Assembly: GCA_036675345.1 (NCBI GenBank)
Contig: JAKFFE010000024.1
Location: 21,043 to 85,042 of the forward strand
DNA from: JALYOC01 sp036675345
Lineage (GTDB): Bacteria; Myxococcota; Myxococcia; Myxococcales; Myxococcaceae
Direction of reading: 5' to 3'
DNA: 64,000 bases
Shown here: positions 7,422 through 15,179 of the stretch, in pieces
Layout of the letters: each line of letters starts with the position of its first letter
Numbering within the stretch: the stretch's first letter is position 1
Program-made: the position numbers and the translations under genes
The notes under the pieces: model-generated
What the model saw: the letters and a program-made list of their open reading frames with translations, nothing else
The model's database searches: none
What the model was told of the DNA's origin: nothing

Positions 7422-8354
7422 TTAGTTTGAGGGTGCCACCGCGGATGCGGAGGCCTGATGGGCCCCGGCGGCGGAGATCTCCAGCGCCAGCAAGGTGGCG
7501 GCGATCCACAGCACGTCCGCCAGCAGCAGGTGGACGATCTGCAGCCAGGCCGGGGCCAGCAGTGCGACGTTGATCGCGCCGGCCACCAGCTGCACCACCA
7601 CCAGCACCGTGAGCGCCCGCGACATCCGGTGCACCGCCGGCGCGGCCAGCCGGGTCCGCGCGTAGGCCCCGGCGGCGAACAGTCCCACCCCCACGGTCAC
7701 CGCCACCACCGGGTGCAGCACCCGAAGCTGCAACAGCAGCGGCGCGCCCACCGCGTGGGCCTCGGTCAGGGTGGTTCCGGGGAAGAGGGTGTCCCCCAGC
7801 GCGGCGATCCCCCCGGTCACCCCCACCGCCACGATCCCCACCCGTCCCCAGAGCAGCGCCGCCTTCGGGCCCCTCTCCACGGTGGCCGCCGGCCGGCCTC
7901 CGCCCAGCAGCCAGGCGGTGCGGGTCATCCAGCCCAGCAACAGGAAGGTGTTCGCCAGGTGCAGGGACATCGCGTACGCGCGCGCCGCCGAGGCGTCGTT
8001 GGCCACCAGCTCGAACAGCACCAGCCCCGCCCCCAGCAGTGCCTCCACCAGCAGGAACACCAGCGTCCAGCTGGCCGCGCCCCGCGCCGGATCCCCCTTG
8101 GGCCGGGCCCGGAACACCCAGACGAACAGCGCCACCACCAGGATCAGATCCAGCCCGGACATCAGCCGGTGGGAGAACTCCACCAGCGTCTGCGCGGAAG
8201 GAGACCGGGGCAGGACCTCCCCGTTGCACATCGGCCAGTGGCTTCCGCAGCCCGCGCCGCTGCCGGTGACGCGCACCCAGGCCCCCCACAGGATCACCAG
8301 CAGGTTGTAGGCGAGGACGCCCCAGGCGAAGCGGGGAAGGCGGGTGCTGTTCAC
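7422..8354 (-). CDS. ctaA: heme A synthase (CtaA/COX15 family)
   Basis: Oxidises the C8 methyl of heme O to a formyl group, giving heme A for cytochrome aa3-type oxidases. The 310-residue protein has eight predicted transmembrane helices in two four-helix halves. Helix 1 is followed by the characteristic WVRVTGSGAGCGSHWPMCNG loop. Conserved His residues are seen in VEFSHRLMSG, AMSLHLANTF, LRVLHPVVAV and LQIVHLLLA, the expected heme ligands. The start codon is GTG. The C-terminal tail (about 20 residues) is soluble. It is convergent with queG and divergent from the small membrane peptide gene. Confidence 0.9.
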   Translation of the reverse strand: MNSTRLPRFAWGVLAYNLLVILWGAWVRVTGSGAGCGSHWPMCNGEVLPRSPSAQTLVEFSHRLMSGLDLILVVALFVWVFRARPKGDPARGAASWTLVFLLVEALLGAGLVLFELVANDASAARAYAMSLHLANTFLLLGWMTRTAWLLGGGRPAATVERGPKAALLWGRVGIVAVGVTGGIAALGDTLFPGTTLTEAHAVGAPLLLQLRVLHPVVAVTVGVGLFAAGAYARTRLAAPAVHRMSRALTVLVVVQLVAGAINVALLAPAWLQIVHLLLADVLWIAATLLALEISAAGAHQASASAVAPSN

Positions 8355-8595
8355 GGCCCGGCCATACCCCCTGCCCGCCGCTGCCTCAACCCTGGCGCAG
8401 GGCAGAGCAGCCTTCCGCTCGCCTGCTGTCCGTCCAAGTTATCGAAAGGACGACACTTTTCCTGCCCCCAGGCTGGCATGCGACATAAGCACAGCGAATA
8501 GATATGGGTCGCAATCATTAGCCAAAAGTCGCGGAGGCCTTGTTCCCCCGTTACCCATGGCCATGTTGGCGCCGCTTCAAGGAGGAGCGGGAATC

Positions 8596-8724
8596 ATGGC
8601 TGAAATGGTGGAGAACCTCCGGCGTCATGCGCTGGATCGGGCGGAGTACGGTGGGGTCGCGTTGTTGGTTGGCTACGCGGCGTTGGCGTTCGCGATGTAC
8701 CTTCAGTACGTGCAGCCCCACTAG
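8596..8724 (+). CDS. 42-residue single-helix membrane peptide
   Basis: A short gene: ATG at 8596, TAG at 8722-8724, with a near-perfect AAGGAGG ribosome-binding site at 8579-8585. The peptide begins with an amphipathic charged stretch (MAEMVENLRRHALDRAEYGG) and then a single hydrophobic helix, ending in a short YVQPH tail. This topology resembles small accessory subunits of membrane complexes. It is divergent from heme A synthase and upstream of thioredoxin. The roughly 150 bases before it are AT-richer than the rest of the region, as expected for a promoter, but I could not fix -35 and -10 boxes. Confidence 0.65.
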   Translation: MAEMVENLRRHALDRAEYGGVALLVGYAALAFAMYLQYVQPH

Positions 8725-8777
8725 TTCTACGGGCTGCTGTTGCACCCAATCGGCGTTTCCGGGCGAAGTTCCCGTCC

Positions 8778-8793
8778 CGTGGTTAATTCCACG
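8778..8793. promoter_or_regulatory. palindrome CGTGG-TTAATT-CCACG, possible operator
   Basis: A perfect 5-bp inverted repeat around the AT core TTAATT, giving a 16-base palindrome in the 123-base gap before the thioredoxin gene. It has the form of a dimeric repressor or activator site. No matching regulator is identified. Confidence 0.35.
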
Positions 8794-8847
8794 AGACGAC
8801 GCGCGGTTCGCCGGTTGGGGGTCGCGCCCTTCGAGATGGGAGTGCAC

Positions 8848-9240
8848 GTGGGCAAGGCGATCGATGTGACGGGCGAGACCTTCAAGGAGCTGGTGTCCAA
8901 GGACGGCATCGTGCTCCTGGATTTCTGGGCCAGCTGGTGCGGTCCCTGTAAGGCGTTCGCTCCGACTTTCGAGAAGGCGGCCGAGAAGCACCCGGACATC
9001 ACCTTTGGCAAGGTGAACACCGACGAGCAGCAGGAGCTGGCCGGCGCCTTCCAGATCCAGTCCATCCCCACCCTGATGGCGTTTCGCGATCAGGTGTTGA
9101 TCTTCGCCCAGCCCGGCGCGCTGCCCGCCGCCTCGCTGGACCAGCTGATCGAGAAGATCCGCGCCCTGGACATGGACGAGGTGCGCAAGAAGGTGGCCGA
9201 ACACGAGGCCACCCACGGCAAGTCCGAGCAGACCGCCTAG
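8848..9240 (+). CDS. thioredoxin-like protein
   Basis: A 130-residue thioredoxin-fold protein with the canonical active site DFWASWCGPCKAF, the cis-Pro loop SIPTLMAF and the usual order of strands and helices. It would reduce protein disulfides in the cytoplasm; there is no signal peptide with the chosen start. The frame is open up to 8740. I chose the GTG at 8848 because GGGAG (8838-8842) is five bases before it and the protein then begins like thioredoxins; ATG 8836 is an alternative. The tail is longer than E. coli TrxA by a charged helix (DMDEVRKKVAEHEATHGKS). Confidence 0.88.
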   Translation: MGKAIDVTGETFKELVSKDGIVLLDFWASWCGPCKAFAPTFEKAAEKHPDITFGKVNTDEQQELAGAFQIQSIPTLMAFRDQVLIFAQPGALPAASLDQLIEKIRALDMDEVRKKVAEHEATHGKSEQTA

Positions 9241-9246
9241 CGGCGA

Positions 9247-9834
9247 TCAGTACCCCAGCTCGTTGGTGGGCCGGCGGCGTCGGTCGGGAGCGGCCGGTGG
9301 GGGAGGGTCCTCCACCGCGGGCTCCTCGGGGACGACCGGCTCCGACTGCTGCACCGCCTCCCGGTCGGCGCGGGTGGGGCCGCCCTTGGAGACAAAGCCC
9401 TCCCGCTCCGGGTAGCCGGCCGGATCGTGCTCCGGCGCCGCCTCCAGTTGGGTGGAGCGGGTGACCGTCCGCTTCACCGGGGCCACCTCCTCCGCCGCTT
9501 CCGGAGTCTCCTCCTGGGAGAAGCGGGTGGGGGAACCGGAGAAGTGCTCGGCCTTCTCCTCCGGCTTCTTCTTCGCCGGGGCCTCATTCGCGCGCGGGGC
9601 GGCCTGGCGCTTGGCGATCTGTCGCTGCAGACAGACGGTGTGCGACTGCTCGCAACGGTATAGACAGCGAGCGACCTTCTCCCGGTTGGTGGCCCGGGTC
9701 CCCAGCTCCATCGAGCAGGACTCGCGGCAAATCAGCAGGTCGTCGTCGCAGAGCACGTCCCCCGGCAGCGCCTGCGCCCATCCGGCGGCGGGGATCAGCA
9801 GCAGCAGCACCAGCGAGAGGGAGGCGACCTTCAT
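9247..9834 (-). CDS. secreted Cys-rich protein with a twin CX3C pattern
   Basis: A 195-residue protein with a clear signal peptide (residues 1-21, cleavage near AGWAQA). The mature N-terminus carries six Cys at 29, 36, 40, 57, 61 and 68, in the mirror-symmetric spacing C-x6-C-x3-C-x16-C-x3-C-x6-C. Two helices tied by disulfides is the natural reading. The remaining 125 residues are Pro/Glu/Ala-rich and probably disordered. The end of the frame lies 7 bases from the thioredoxin stop; the two genes converge. The longer upstream frame is rejected because it runs antisense through the yihY gene. No family recognised. Confidence 0.7.
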   Translation of the reverse strand: MKVASLSLVLLLLIPAAGWAQALPGDVLCDDDLLICRESCSMELGTRATNREKVARCLYRCEQSHTVCLQRQIAKRQAAPRANEAPAKKKPEEKAEHFSGSPTRFSQEETPEAAEEVAPVKRTVTRSTQLEAAPEHDPAGYPEREGFVSKGGPTRADREAVQQSEPVVPEEPAVEDPPPPAAPDRRRRPTNELGY

Positions 9835-9972
9835 GGGGACCAGACTACCAAGGAGGTCCCGGACCCGGCCACCACCGGGGGGAGGGGAGAGTGTCCCCTC
9901 GCCGAAACAACCTCCGCCCCCGCGCTGCGGTTCCGTCCGCCGGGACCTACCTTCCCGGCCACGGAGGGGTGC

Positions 9973-10920
9973 GTGGTCCCGGGACTGAAGGGGATGGGCC
10001 TCAGGCAGTTCCTGAAGAAGCTCTACCGCGACGTGGTGGACGACGCGATCACCGACAGCGCCGCGCAGCTGTCGTACTACCTGCTGTTCGCCCTCTTTCC
10101 GTTCCTGTTCTTCGTGGTGACCGTCTCCGCCTACTTTCCGGTGCGCGGAAGCGTGGAGGGGCTGATCGACCGGATGGGGGACGTGATGCCCCAGCAGGCG
10201 CTGGCGCTGCTCAAGGAGCACACCGCCTCGCTGTTCGGTGAGACCCGTCCCAAGCTGGTGACCTTCACCCTGGTGGCCTCGGTGTGGACCGCCTCTCGCG
10301 GGGTGGACGCCTTGCGCAAGGCACTGAACCTGGCCTACGGGGTGGCGGAGACCCGGGCCTGGTGGAAGACCCAGACGCTGGCGGTGATGACCACCGTGGT
10401 CGGCACCCTGGGCTGGATGGTGACCCTCACCGTGCTCGCCCTGGGCGGCAAGGCCGGCCGGTGGATCGCCGACCACTACGCGCTGATCGACGAGGTCCAC
10501 CTGGTGTGGTCCTGGATGCGCTGGCCGATCACGGTGGCGCTGGTGATGTTCAGCGCCGGGGTCATGTACTGGGCGCTGCCCAACCTCAAGCTGCGCTTCC
10601 GGGTCTTCACCCCCGGGACGGTGGTGGGCGCGATCTTGTGGGTAATCTCCACCTGGGTGTTCAGCGAGTACGTGGACCAGTTCGGCCGCTTCAACGTCAC
10701 CTACGGGTCGATCGGCGGGGTGGTGGTGCTGATGCTGTGGCTGTACATCTCCGGGCTGATCCTGATCTTTGGCGGGGAGATCAACGCCGTGCTGGACGCG
10801 CCGGATCCGGACCAGCACCCACTGATCCCGGTGGGGGCGGCCAAGAGCGCCCACGCCACCCATCGGCTGCGTCAGCGGCTGGCGCGGGTCTTCCGCCGCC
10901 GCCGCCCCGACCCGGTCTGA
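9973..10920 (+). CDS. YihY/BrkB-family inner-membrane protein
   Basis: A 315-residue integral membrane protein with six predicted helices. Diagnostic segments are DSAAQLSYYLLFALFPFLFFVV near the N-terminus, the SRGVDALRKALNLAYGV loop, and TYGSIGGVVVLMLWLYISGLILIFGGEINAVL near the C-terminus. It was once annotated as ribonuclease BN by error. The physiological role of the family is not settled; envelope or transport functions have been proposed. The C-terminal 40 residues are basic and cytoplasmic. GTG start. It lies 86 bases upstream of ku in the same direction. Confidence 0.88.
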   Translation: MVPGLKGMGLRQFLKKLYRDVVDDAITDSAAQLSYYLLFALFPFLFFVVTVSAYFPVRGSVEGLIDRMGDVMPQQALALLKEHTASLFGETRPKLVTFTLVASVWTASRGVDALRKALNLAYGVAETRAWWKTQTLAVMTTVVGTLGWMVTLTVLALGGKAGRWIADHYALIDEVHLVWSWMRWPITVALVMFSAGVMYWALPNLKLRFRVFTPGTVVGAILWVISTWVFSEYVDQFGRFNVTYGSIGGVVVLMLWLYISGLILIFGGEINAVLDAPDPDQHPLIPVGAAKSAHATHRLRQRLARVFRRRRPDPV

Positions 10921-11006
10921 GCCTGCCCGCCCGCCTGGTCTGCAGCCCTTCGCGCTGACCTCCCGGGCGTTCGTGCGCAACCTCCAGGGCAGGAGGAAGG
11001 ACCGAC

Positions 11007-11933
11007 ATGGCACGCTCGATGTGGGCCGGCTCCATCAGCTTCGGCCTGGTGAACATCCCGGTGAAGGTCTTCACCGCGGTGCACCAGAAGGAGATCCACT
11101 TCCACCAACTGCACCGCGAGGACGGAGGCCGGATCCGCCTCAAGCGGGTGTGCTCCAAGGACGGGGAGGAGGTGCCCTACCAGGAGATCGACAAGGGCTA
11201 CGAACTCTCCAAGGGTCACTATGTGCGGCTGACCCGTCAGGAGCTGGAGGCGGTGGCCCCGGAGTCCTCGCGGGCGATCAACCTCGAGGACTTCGTGGAG
11301 CTGGGGCAGATCGATCCGGTGTTCTACGAGCACACCTACTACCTGGTCCCGGACAAGGGCGCGGAGCGGCCGTACGCGCTCTTGCTGGAGGCGATGCGGC
11401 AGACCCAGCGGGTGGGGATCGCCCGCATGGTGATGCGGACCAAGGAGTACCTGTGCGCGATCCGGCCGCTGGAGGACGCGCTGGCGATGTCCACCATGCA
11501 GTTCGCCGATGAGATCGTCCCCGTCTCCGAGCTGGACGACCTGCCCAAGAAGAGCGCCCGGCCCAAGGAGCGCGAGCTGAAGATGGCCCAGCAGCTGGTG
11601 GAGTCGCTCTCCTCCGACTGGAAGCCGGAGAAGTACAAGGACGACCACCGCGAGCGGGTGGAGGCGCTGATCGAGAAGAAGGCCGCCGGAGAGGACATCC
11701 TGGCCGAGGTGGAGGCCCCCCACCGTCCGGAGAAGGTGGTCAGCCTGATGGACGCGCTGCAGCGGTCCCTGGCCGCCGGGCGGGAACCGTCGCGTCCTCC
11801 CCGGAAGGCAGCCTCCTCGGGCAAGAAGTCCCGTCCCAGCGCCGCCGCCGCCCGCACCGTCCGCCGGCGCGCTCCCGCCCGGGGCGGCAAGAAGGCCCCG
11901 GCGGCGAAGGCGAAGGCCACGAAGAAGAAGTAG
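11007..11933 (+). CDS. ku: Ku protein of bacterial non-homologous end joining
   Basis: Bacterial Ku forms a homodimeric ring on DNA ends and recruits LigD. The 308-residue protein starts MARSMWAGSISFGLVNIPVKVF, the typical Ku N-terminus, with the VCSKDGEEVPYQEIDKGYEL and YYLVPDKGAERPYALLLEAM segments of the beta-barrel core. The minimal core ends near residue 215, followed by the conserved helix (KYKDDHRERVEALIEKK). The C-terminal 65 residues are very rich in Lys, Arg, Ala and Pro, a basic tail that in other bacterial Ku proteins contributes to DNA binding and threading. An AGGAGG site precedes the ATG. The LigD polymerase gene follows after 10 bases. Confidence 0.96.
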   Translation: MARSMWAGSISFGLVNIPVKVFTAVHQKEIHFHQLHREDGGRIRLKRVCSKDGEEVPYQEIDKGYELSKGHYVRLTRQELEAVAPESSRAINLEDFVELGQIDPVFYEHTYYLVPDKGAERPYALLLEAMRQTQRVGIARMVMRTKEYLCAIRPLEDALAMSTMQFADEIVPVSELDDLPKKSARPKERELKMAQQLVESLSSDWKPEKYKDDHRERVEALIEKKAAGEDILAEVEAPHRPEKVVSLMDALQRSLAAGREPSRPPRKAASSGKKSRPSAAAARTVRRRAPARGGKKAPAAKAKATKKK

Positions 11934-11943
11934 CGTCCTGCTC

Positions 11944-12909
11944 GTGAGCTCCGCCCTCGTCAGCATCGGAGACCGGCAGCTGTCGCTCTCCAACCTGGGC
12001 AAGGTCTTCTATCCTTTGACCGGGTTCACCAAGGGGCAGGTGCTGGACTACTACGCCCGGATCGCCCCCTACCTGCTGCCCCACCTCCAGGACCGGCCGC
12101 TGACCCTCAAGCGCTATCCGGAGGGAGTGGAGGGGCTGAGCTTCTACGAGAAGCGGTCTCCCTCCCATCGCCCCAAGTGGGTGCAGACCTTCCGGGTGAA
12201 GAAGGAGGGGGAGGCGGACATCCCCTACACCCTGATCAACGATCTCCCCACCCTGATCTGGGTGGCCAACCTGGCCTCGATCGAGCTGCACCCCTCGCTC
12301 TCCACCGCGCCCCGGCTGGAGCAGCCGACGATGGTGGTGTTCGATCTGGATCCCGGTCCGCCCGCCGGCGCCCTGGAGTGCTGTCAGGTGGCGCTGCTGC
12401 TGCGCGGGCTGTTCACCGGGCTGGGCCTGGAGAGCTTCATCAAGAGCTCCGGCAGCAAGGGGATGCAGGTGTATGTGCCCCTCAACACCCCCACCACCTA
12501 CCACCACACCAAGGGGTTCGCCCACGCGGTGGCCCAGGCGCTGGAGGCCCGCCGACCGGAGCAGGTGGTGTCCCGGATGACCAAGGCCCTGCGGACCGGG
12601 AAGGTGCTGGTGGACTGGAGCCAGAACGACGTCAGCAAGACCACGGTGTGTGTGTACTCGCTGCGGGCCCGGGAGCGCCCCACCGTCTCCGCCCCGGTGG
12701 AGTGGGAGGAGGTCACCCGGGCGGTGAAGAAGGGCGATCCGGCCCCCCTGTTCCCGGAAGCCGGAGAGGCGGTGCGCCGGGCGGAGCGGGGGGGAGATCT
12801 CTTTGCCCCGCTGCTGAGCTTGAAGCAGACACTGCCGGAGCTGGGCGGCGCGTTAGACTCCGGCCATGGCAAACGACGCACTGGCTCAACGTCTCGCCGT
12901 CGCGCGTGA
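11944..12909 (+). CDS. ligD: stand-alone LigD polymerase/primase domain
   Basis: A 321-residue archaeo-eukaryotic-primase-type polymerase, equivalent to the PolDom part of multidomain LigD, which fills gaps at broken ends during NHEJ. Visible elements are LSNLGKVFYPLTGFTKGQVLDYYARIAPYLLPHL, GVEGLSFYEKR, the metal-binding VVFDLDPGPP, SSGSKGMQVYVPL and GKVLVDWSQNDVSKTTV. No ATP-dependent ligase and no phosphoesterase domain is attached, so a ligase must be encoded elsewhere. GTG start 10 bases after ku. The 3' end overlaps the cyclase gene by 44 bases, and the last residues of this frame are low-complexity. Confidence 0.93.
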   Translation: MSSALVSIGDRQLSLSNLGKVFYPLTGFTKGQVLDYYARIAPYLLPHLQDRPLTLKRYPEGVEGLSFYEKRSPSHRPKWVQTFRVKKEGEADIPYTLINDLPTLIWVANLASIELHPSLSTAPRLEQPTMVVFDLDPGPPAGALECCQVALLLRGLFTGLGLESFIKSSGSKGMQVYVPLNTPTTYHHTKGFAHAVAQALEARRPEQVVSRMTKALRTGKVLVDWSQNDVSKTTVCVYSLRARERPTVSAPVEWEEVTRAVKKGDPAPLFPEAGEAVRRAERGGDLFAPLLSLKQTLPELGGALDSGHGKRRTGSTSRRRA

Positions 12910-14281
12910 ATCCGGCGGGTTCCGTCCGGAGGTGATCGAAGCCCTGCGGGCCCATCTCTCTCAGGCCCCGGACGAGCAGGTGTTCCGGATGAGCCCCCTG
13001 CGCTACGCCCCCTCCGCCGGGCTGACCGAGAACGAGGCCATCTCCCTTTTCCTCCACGCCACCCGGGCCGGCGTGCTGGACTTCACCTGGGGGGTGCTGT
13101 GCGGCGCCTGCGGCGCGTTCCTCACCACCGCCCCGGCGCTGCGTTCGCTGACCGGCACCCGGGTGTGCACGATGTGCGAGATCGACGCCCCGGTCAGCGA
13201 CGACAGCGTGGAGGTGGGGTTCACCCTCTCCCCGGCCATCCGCCGGCTGCGCTTCCTGGACCCGGAGACGCTGGACATGCTGCGGGACTGGAAGACGATC
13301 TTCTTCTCTCCCAGCCGGATCATGCCTCCGCACCTGGAGGAGATGCTCCAGGGGATCGTGGTGGAGACCCGCACCCTGCGCTCGGGGGAGGAGGTCACCT
13401 TGCAGCAGCAGCTCTCCGGCAAGCGCTTTGCCCTCTTCGTCCCCGCCCACCACGCCTGGGCCCACGTGGACGTCCGGGAGGACGCCTCCGACTCGCACCG
13501 CAGCTTCGACCTGCTGGACGGGAAGTTCGTCCCCTCCCGGGTGTCGATGAGGCCGGGCCCGGCCACCCTGGAGGTCAGCAACCGCAGCGCCACCTCCGCG
13601 GTGATGGCCTTTGTCCACAACCTGGTCCCCCCTCCGGAGGAGCGGAAGGGGCTGTTCCCGGTGCTGGCGCTGCGCCCCTACCTGACCGGGAAGCGGCTGG
13701 TGACCCACCAGACCTTCCGGGACCTGTTCCGCGCCGAGTCCATTCCCTCCGAGGGCGGGCTGGAGTTCAAGAGCCTGACCCTGCTGTTCACCGACCTCAA
13801 GGGGTCCACCGAGATGTACGAGCGGATCGGCGACTTCCGCGCCTACAGCCTGGTGCGCCAGCACTTCCAGTTGCTGCGGGAGATCATCGCCAGCCGCGGG
13901 GGATCGATGGTCAAGACCATCGGGGACGCGGTGATGGCCAGCTTCGCCGAGGCGGCCCCGGCGCTGGCGGCGGCGGCGGAGATGAACCGGCAGATCCAGC
14001 AGGTGGGGGAGGGCAAGGAGCTGCAGCTGAAGATCGGGCTGCACGCCGGCCCCTGCATCGCGGTGGAGTCCAACGAGCGGCTGGACTACTTCGGCCAGAC
14101 GGTGAACATCGCCGCCCGGGTCCAGGGGGTGGCCGCGGCCAACGAGATCGTGATCACCGAACAGGTGCTGGGCGCCCCGGGGGCCCGGGAGGTGATCGCC
14201 GCCGCCGCGCTCCGCTCCCGTCCGGACCGGGCGCTGCTCAAGGGTGTGGACGGGGAGTTCACCCTCTACCGGCTGCAGTAA
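12866..14281 (+). CDS. class III adenylate/guanylate cyclase with DUF5939 N-terminus
   Basis: A 471-residue protein. Residues 1-280 match the DUF5939 type: a helical start, then a CGAC...CTMC pair (residues 79-82 and about 103-106) likely to bind zinc, and beta-rich segments. The C-terminal 180 residues are a class III cyclase catalytic domain: LTLLFTDLKGST supplies the first metal Asp, MVKTIGDAVMASF the second, and DYFGQTVNIAARVQ the transition-state Asn/Arg region. It would make cAMP (less likely cGMP) in the cytoplasm, with activity gated by the N-terminal domain. The start overlaps the polymerase gene, and the stop TAA shares a base with the mutM ATG. Confidence 0.9.
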   Translation: MANDALAQRLAVARESGGFRPEVIEALRAHLSQAPDEQVFRMSPLRYAPSAGLTENEAISLFLHATRAGVLDFTWGVLCGACGAFLTTAPALRSLTGTRVCTMCEIDAPVSDDSVEVGFTLSPAIRRLRFLDPETLDMLRDWKTIFFSPSRIMPPHLEEMLQGIVVETRTLRSGEEVTLQQQLSGKRFALFVPAHHAWAHVDVREDASDSHRSFDLLDGKFVPSRVSMRPGPATLEVSNRSATSAVMAFVHNLVPPPEERKGLFPVLALRPYLTGKRLVTHQTFRDLFRAESIPSEGGLEFKSLTLLFTDLKGSTEMYERIGDFRAYSLVRQHFQLLREIIASRGGSMVKTIGDAVMASFAEAAPALAAAAEMNRQIQQVGEGKELQLKIGLHAGPCIAVESNERLDYFGQTVNIAARVQGVAAANEIVITEQVLGAPGAREVIAAAALRSRPDRALLKGVDGEFTLYRLQ

Positions 14282-15111
14282 TGCCGGAGCTGCCGGAGGT
14301 GGAGTTTGCCCGTCTGGGCCTGCAGCGGTGGCTGCGGGGGAGGGAGGTGATCGCCGCCCAGGCGGACCGGACCCGCCTCTTCCGGGGATCGCGGCCAGAG
14401 CGGTTCGCCTCGCTGCACGGGCGGCTTTTGCGCGCGGAGCGCAAGGGCAAGTACCTGCTGCTCTCCTTCCAGGACAACCAGGGCCTGCTGGCCCATCTGG
14501 GGATGACCGGGAAGTTCGTCCGCCGCGAGCCGATGGTCGCCGAACCGTACTCCCGGGCCCGGCTGCTGCTGGACGACGGGTGGGTGATCCACCTGCGCGA
14601 TCCGCGGATGTTCGGCCGGATCGAACCGGTGCCCGCGGACACCCTCTGGCAACTGCCGGTGATCCAGGCCCTGGGGGTGGATCCGCTGGTGGACGGGCTG
14701 TCCGCCCGGACCCTGCAGGCGGCGGTGGGCAGCTCCCGCCAGCCCTTGAAGGTGGCGCTGCTGGATCAGGCCCGGGTGGCCGGGCTGGGCAACATCCACG
14801 CCGCCGAGGCCCTGTACCGGGCCCGGCTCCACCCCTCCCGCCTCCCGGCCTCCCTCAGCCCCGGGGAGTGGAGGCGGCTGAACACCGCGATCCACGCCAC
14901 CCTCCGCTTCGCCCTCGCCCAGGAAGAAGGGGAGGAGATCGAATATGTGGAGGAACCCGGCGCGCCGAACCCGTTCCTGGTCTACGGTCACGCCGGGCAG
15001 CCCTGCCGCCGTTGCCGTACCGAAGTGCAATCATTCGTGCAGGGCGGCCGTACCACGCACTTCTGTCCGGGCTGCCAACCCCTGGAGCCCGGGAAAAAAC
15101 CTTTGCGTTGA
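14281..15111 (+). CDS. mutM: formamidopyrimidine-DNA glycosylase MutM/Fpg
   Basis: Removes 8-oxoguanine and formamidopyrimidines and cuts the abasic site. The 276-residue protein begins MPELPEVE, where Pro2 becomes the N-terminal Schiff-base nucleophile and Glu3 the general acid. K57 lies in RKGKYLLLSF. The helix-two-turn-helix is visible at VAGLGNIHAAEALYRARLHP, and the C-terminal zinc finger has C-RRC...FCPGC. ATG overlaps the cyclase stop (TAATG). With Ku and LigD just upstream, three DNA-repair genes share this stretch. Confidence 0.94.
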   Translation: MPELPEVEFARLGLQRWLRGREVIAAQADRTRLFRGSRPERFASLHGRLLRAERKGKYLLLSFQDNQGLLAHLGMTGKFVRREPMVAEPYSRARLLLDDGWVIHLRDPRMFGRIEPVPADTLWQLPVIQALGVDPLVDGLSARTLQAAVGSSRQPLKVALLDQARVAGLGNIHAAEALYRARLHPSRLPASLSPGEWRRLNTAIHATLRFALAQEEGEEIEYVEEPGAPNPFLVYGHAGQPCRRCRTEVQSFVQGGRTTHFCPGCQPLEPGKKPLR

Positions 15112-15136
15112 CGGCCGGTAACGCGATGGCTTAACT
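15108..15136 (+). promoter_or_regulatory. putative sigma-70 promoter of the barrel-protein gene
   Basis: TTGACG at 15108-15113, a 17-base spacer and TTAACT at 15131-15136. The -35 box overlaps the mutM stop codon. A transcription start near 15143 would give a leader of about 37 bases before the ATG at 15180, which has GGAGA at 15166-15170. Confidence 0.55.
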
Positions 15137-15179
15137 CGCCCGCCTTTTTCCTTTGTCCATTCGCTGGAGAATCCACACC

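Noticed and set aside
8474..8490. Possible sigma-54 promoter (TGGCATGCGACATAAGC) before the small membrane peptide
   Set aside because: The GG and GC are 12 bases apart instead of the required 10, and the rest of the consensus is poor.
13099..14280. Plus-strand open frame upstream of and in phase with mutM inside the cyclase gene
   Set aside because: The cyclase frame carries all class III motifs; the other frame is Arg/Gly/Pro-rich filler that merely joins mutM in phase.
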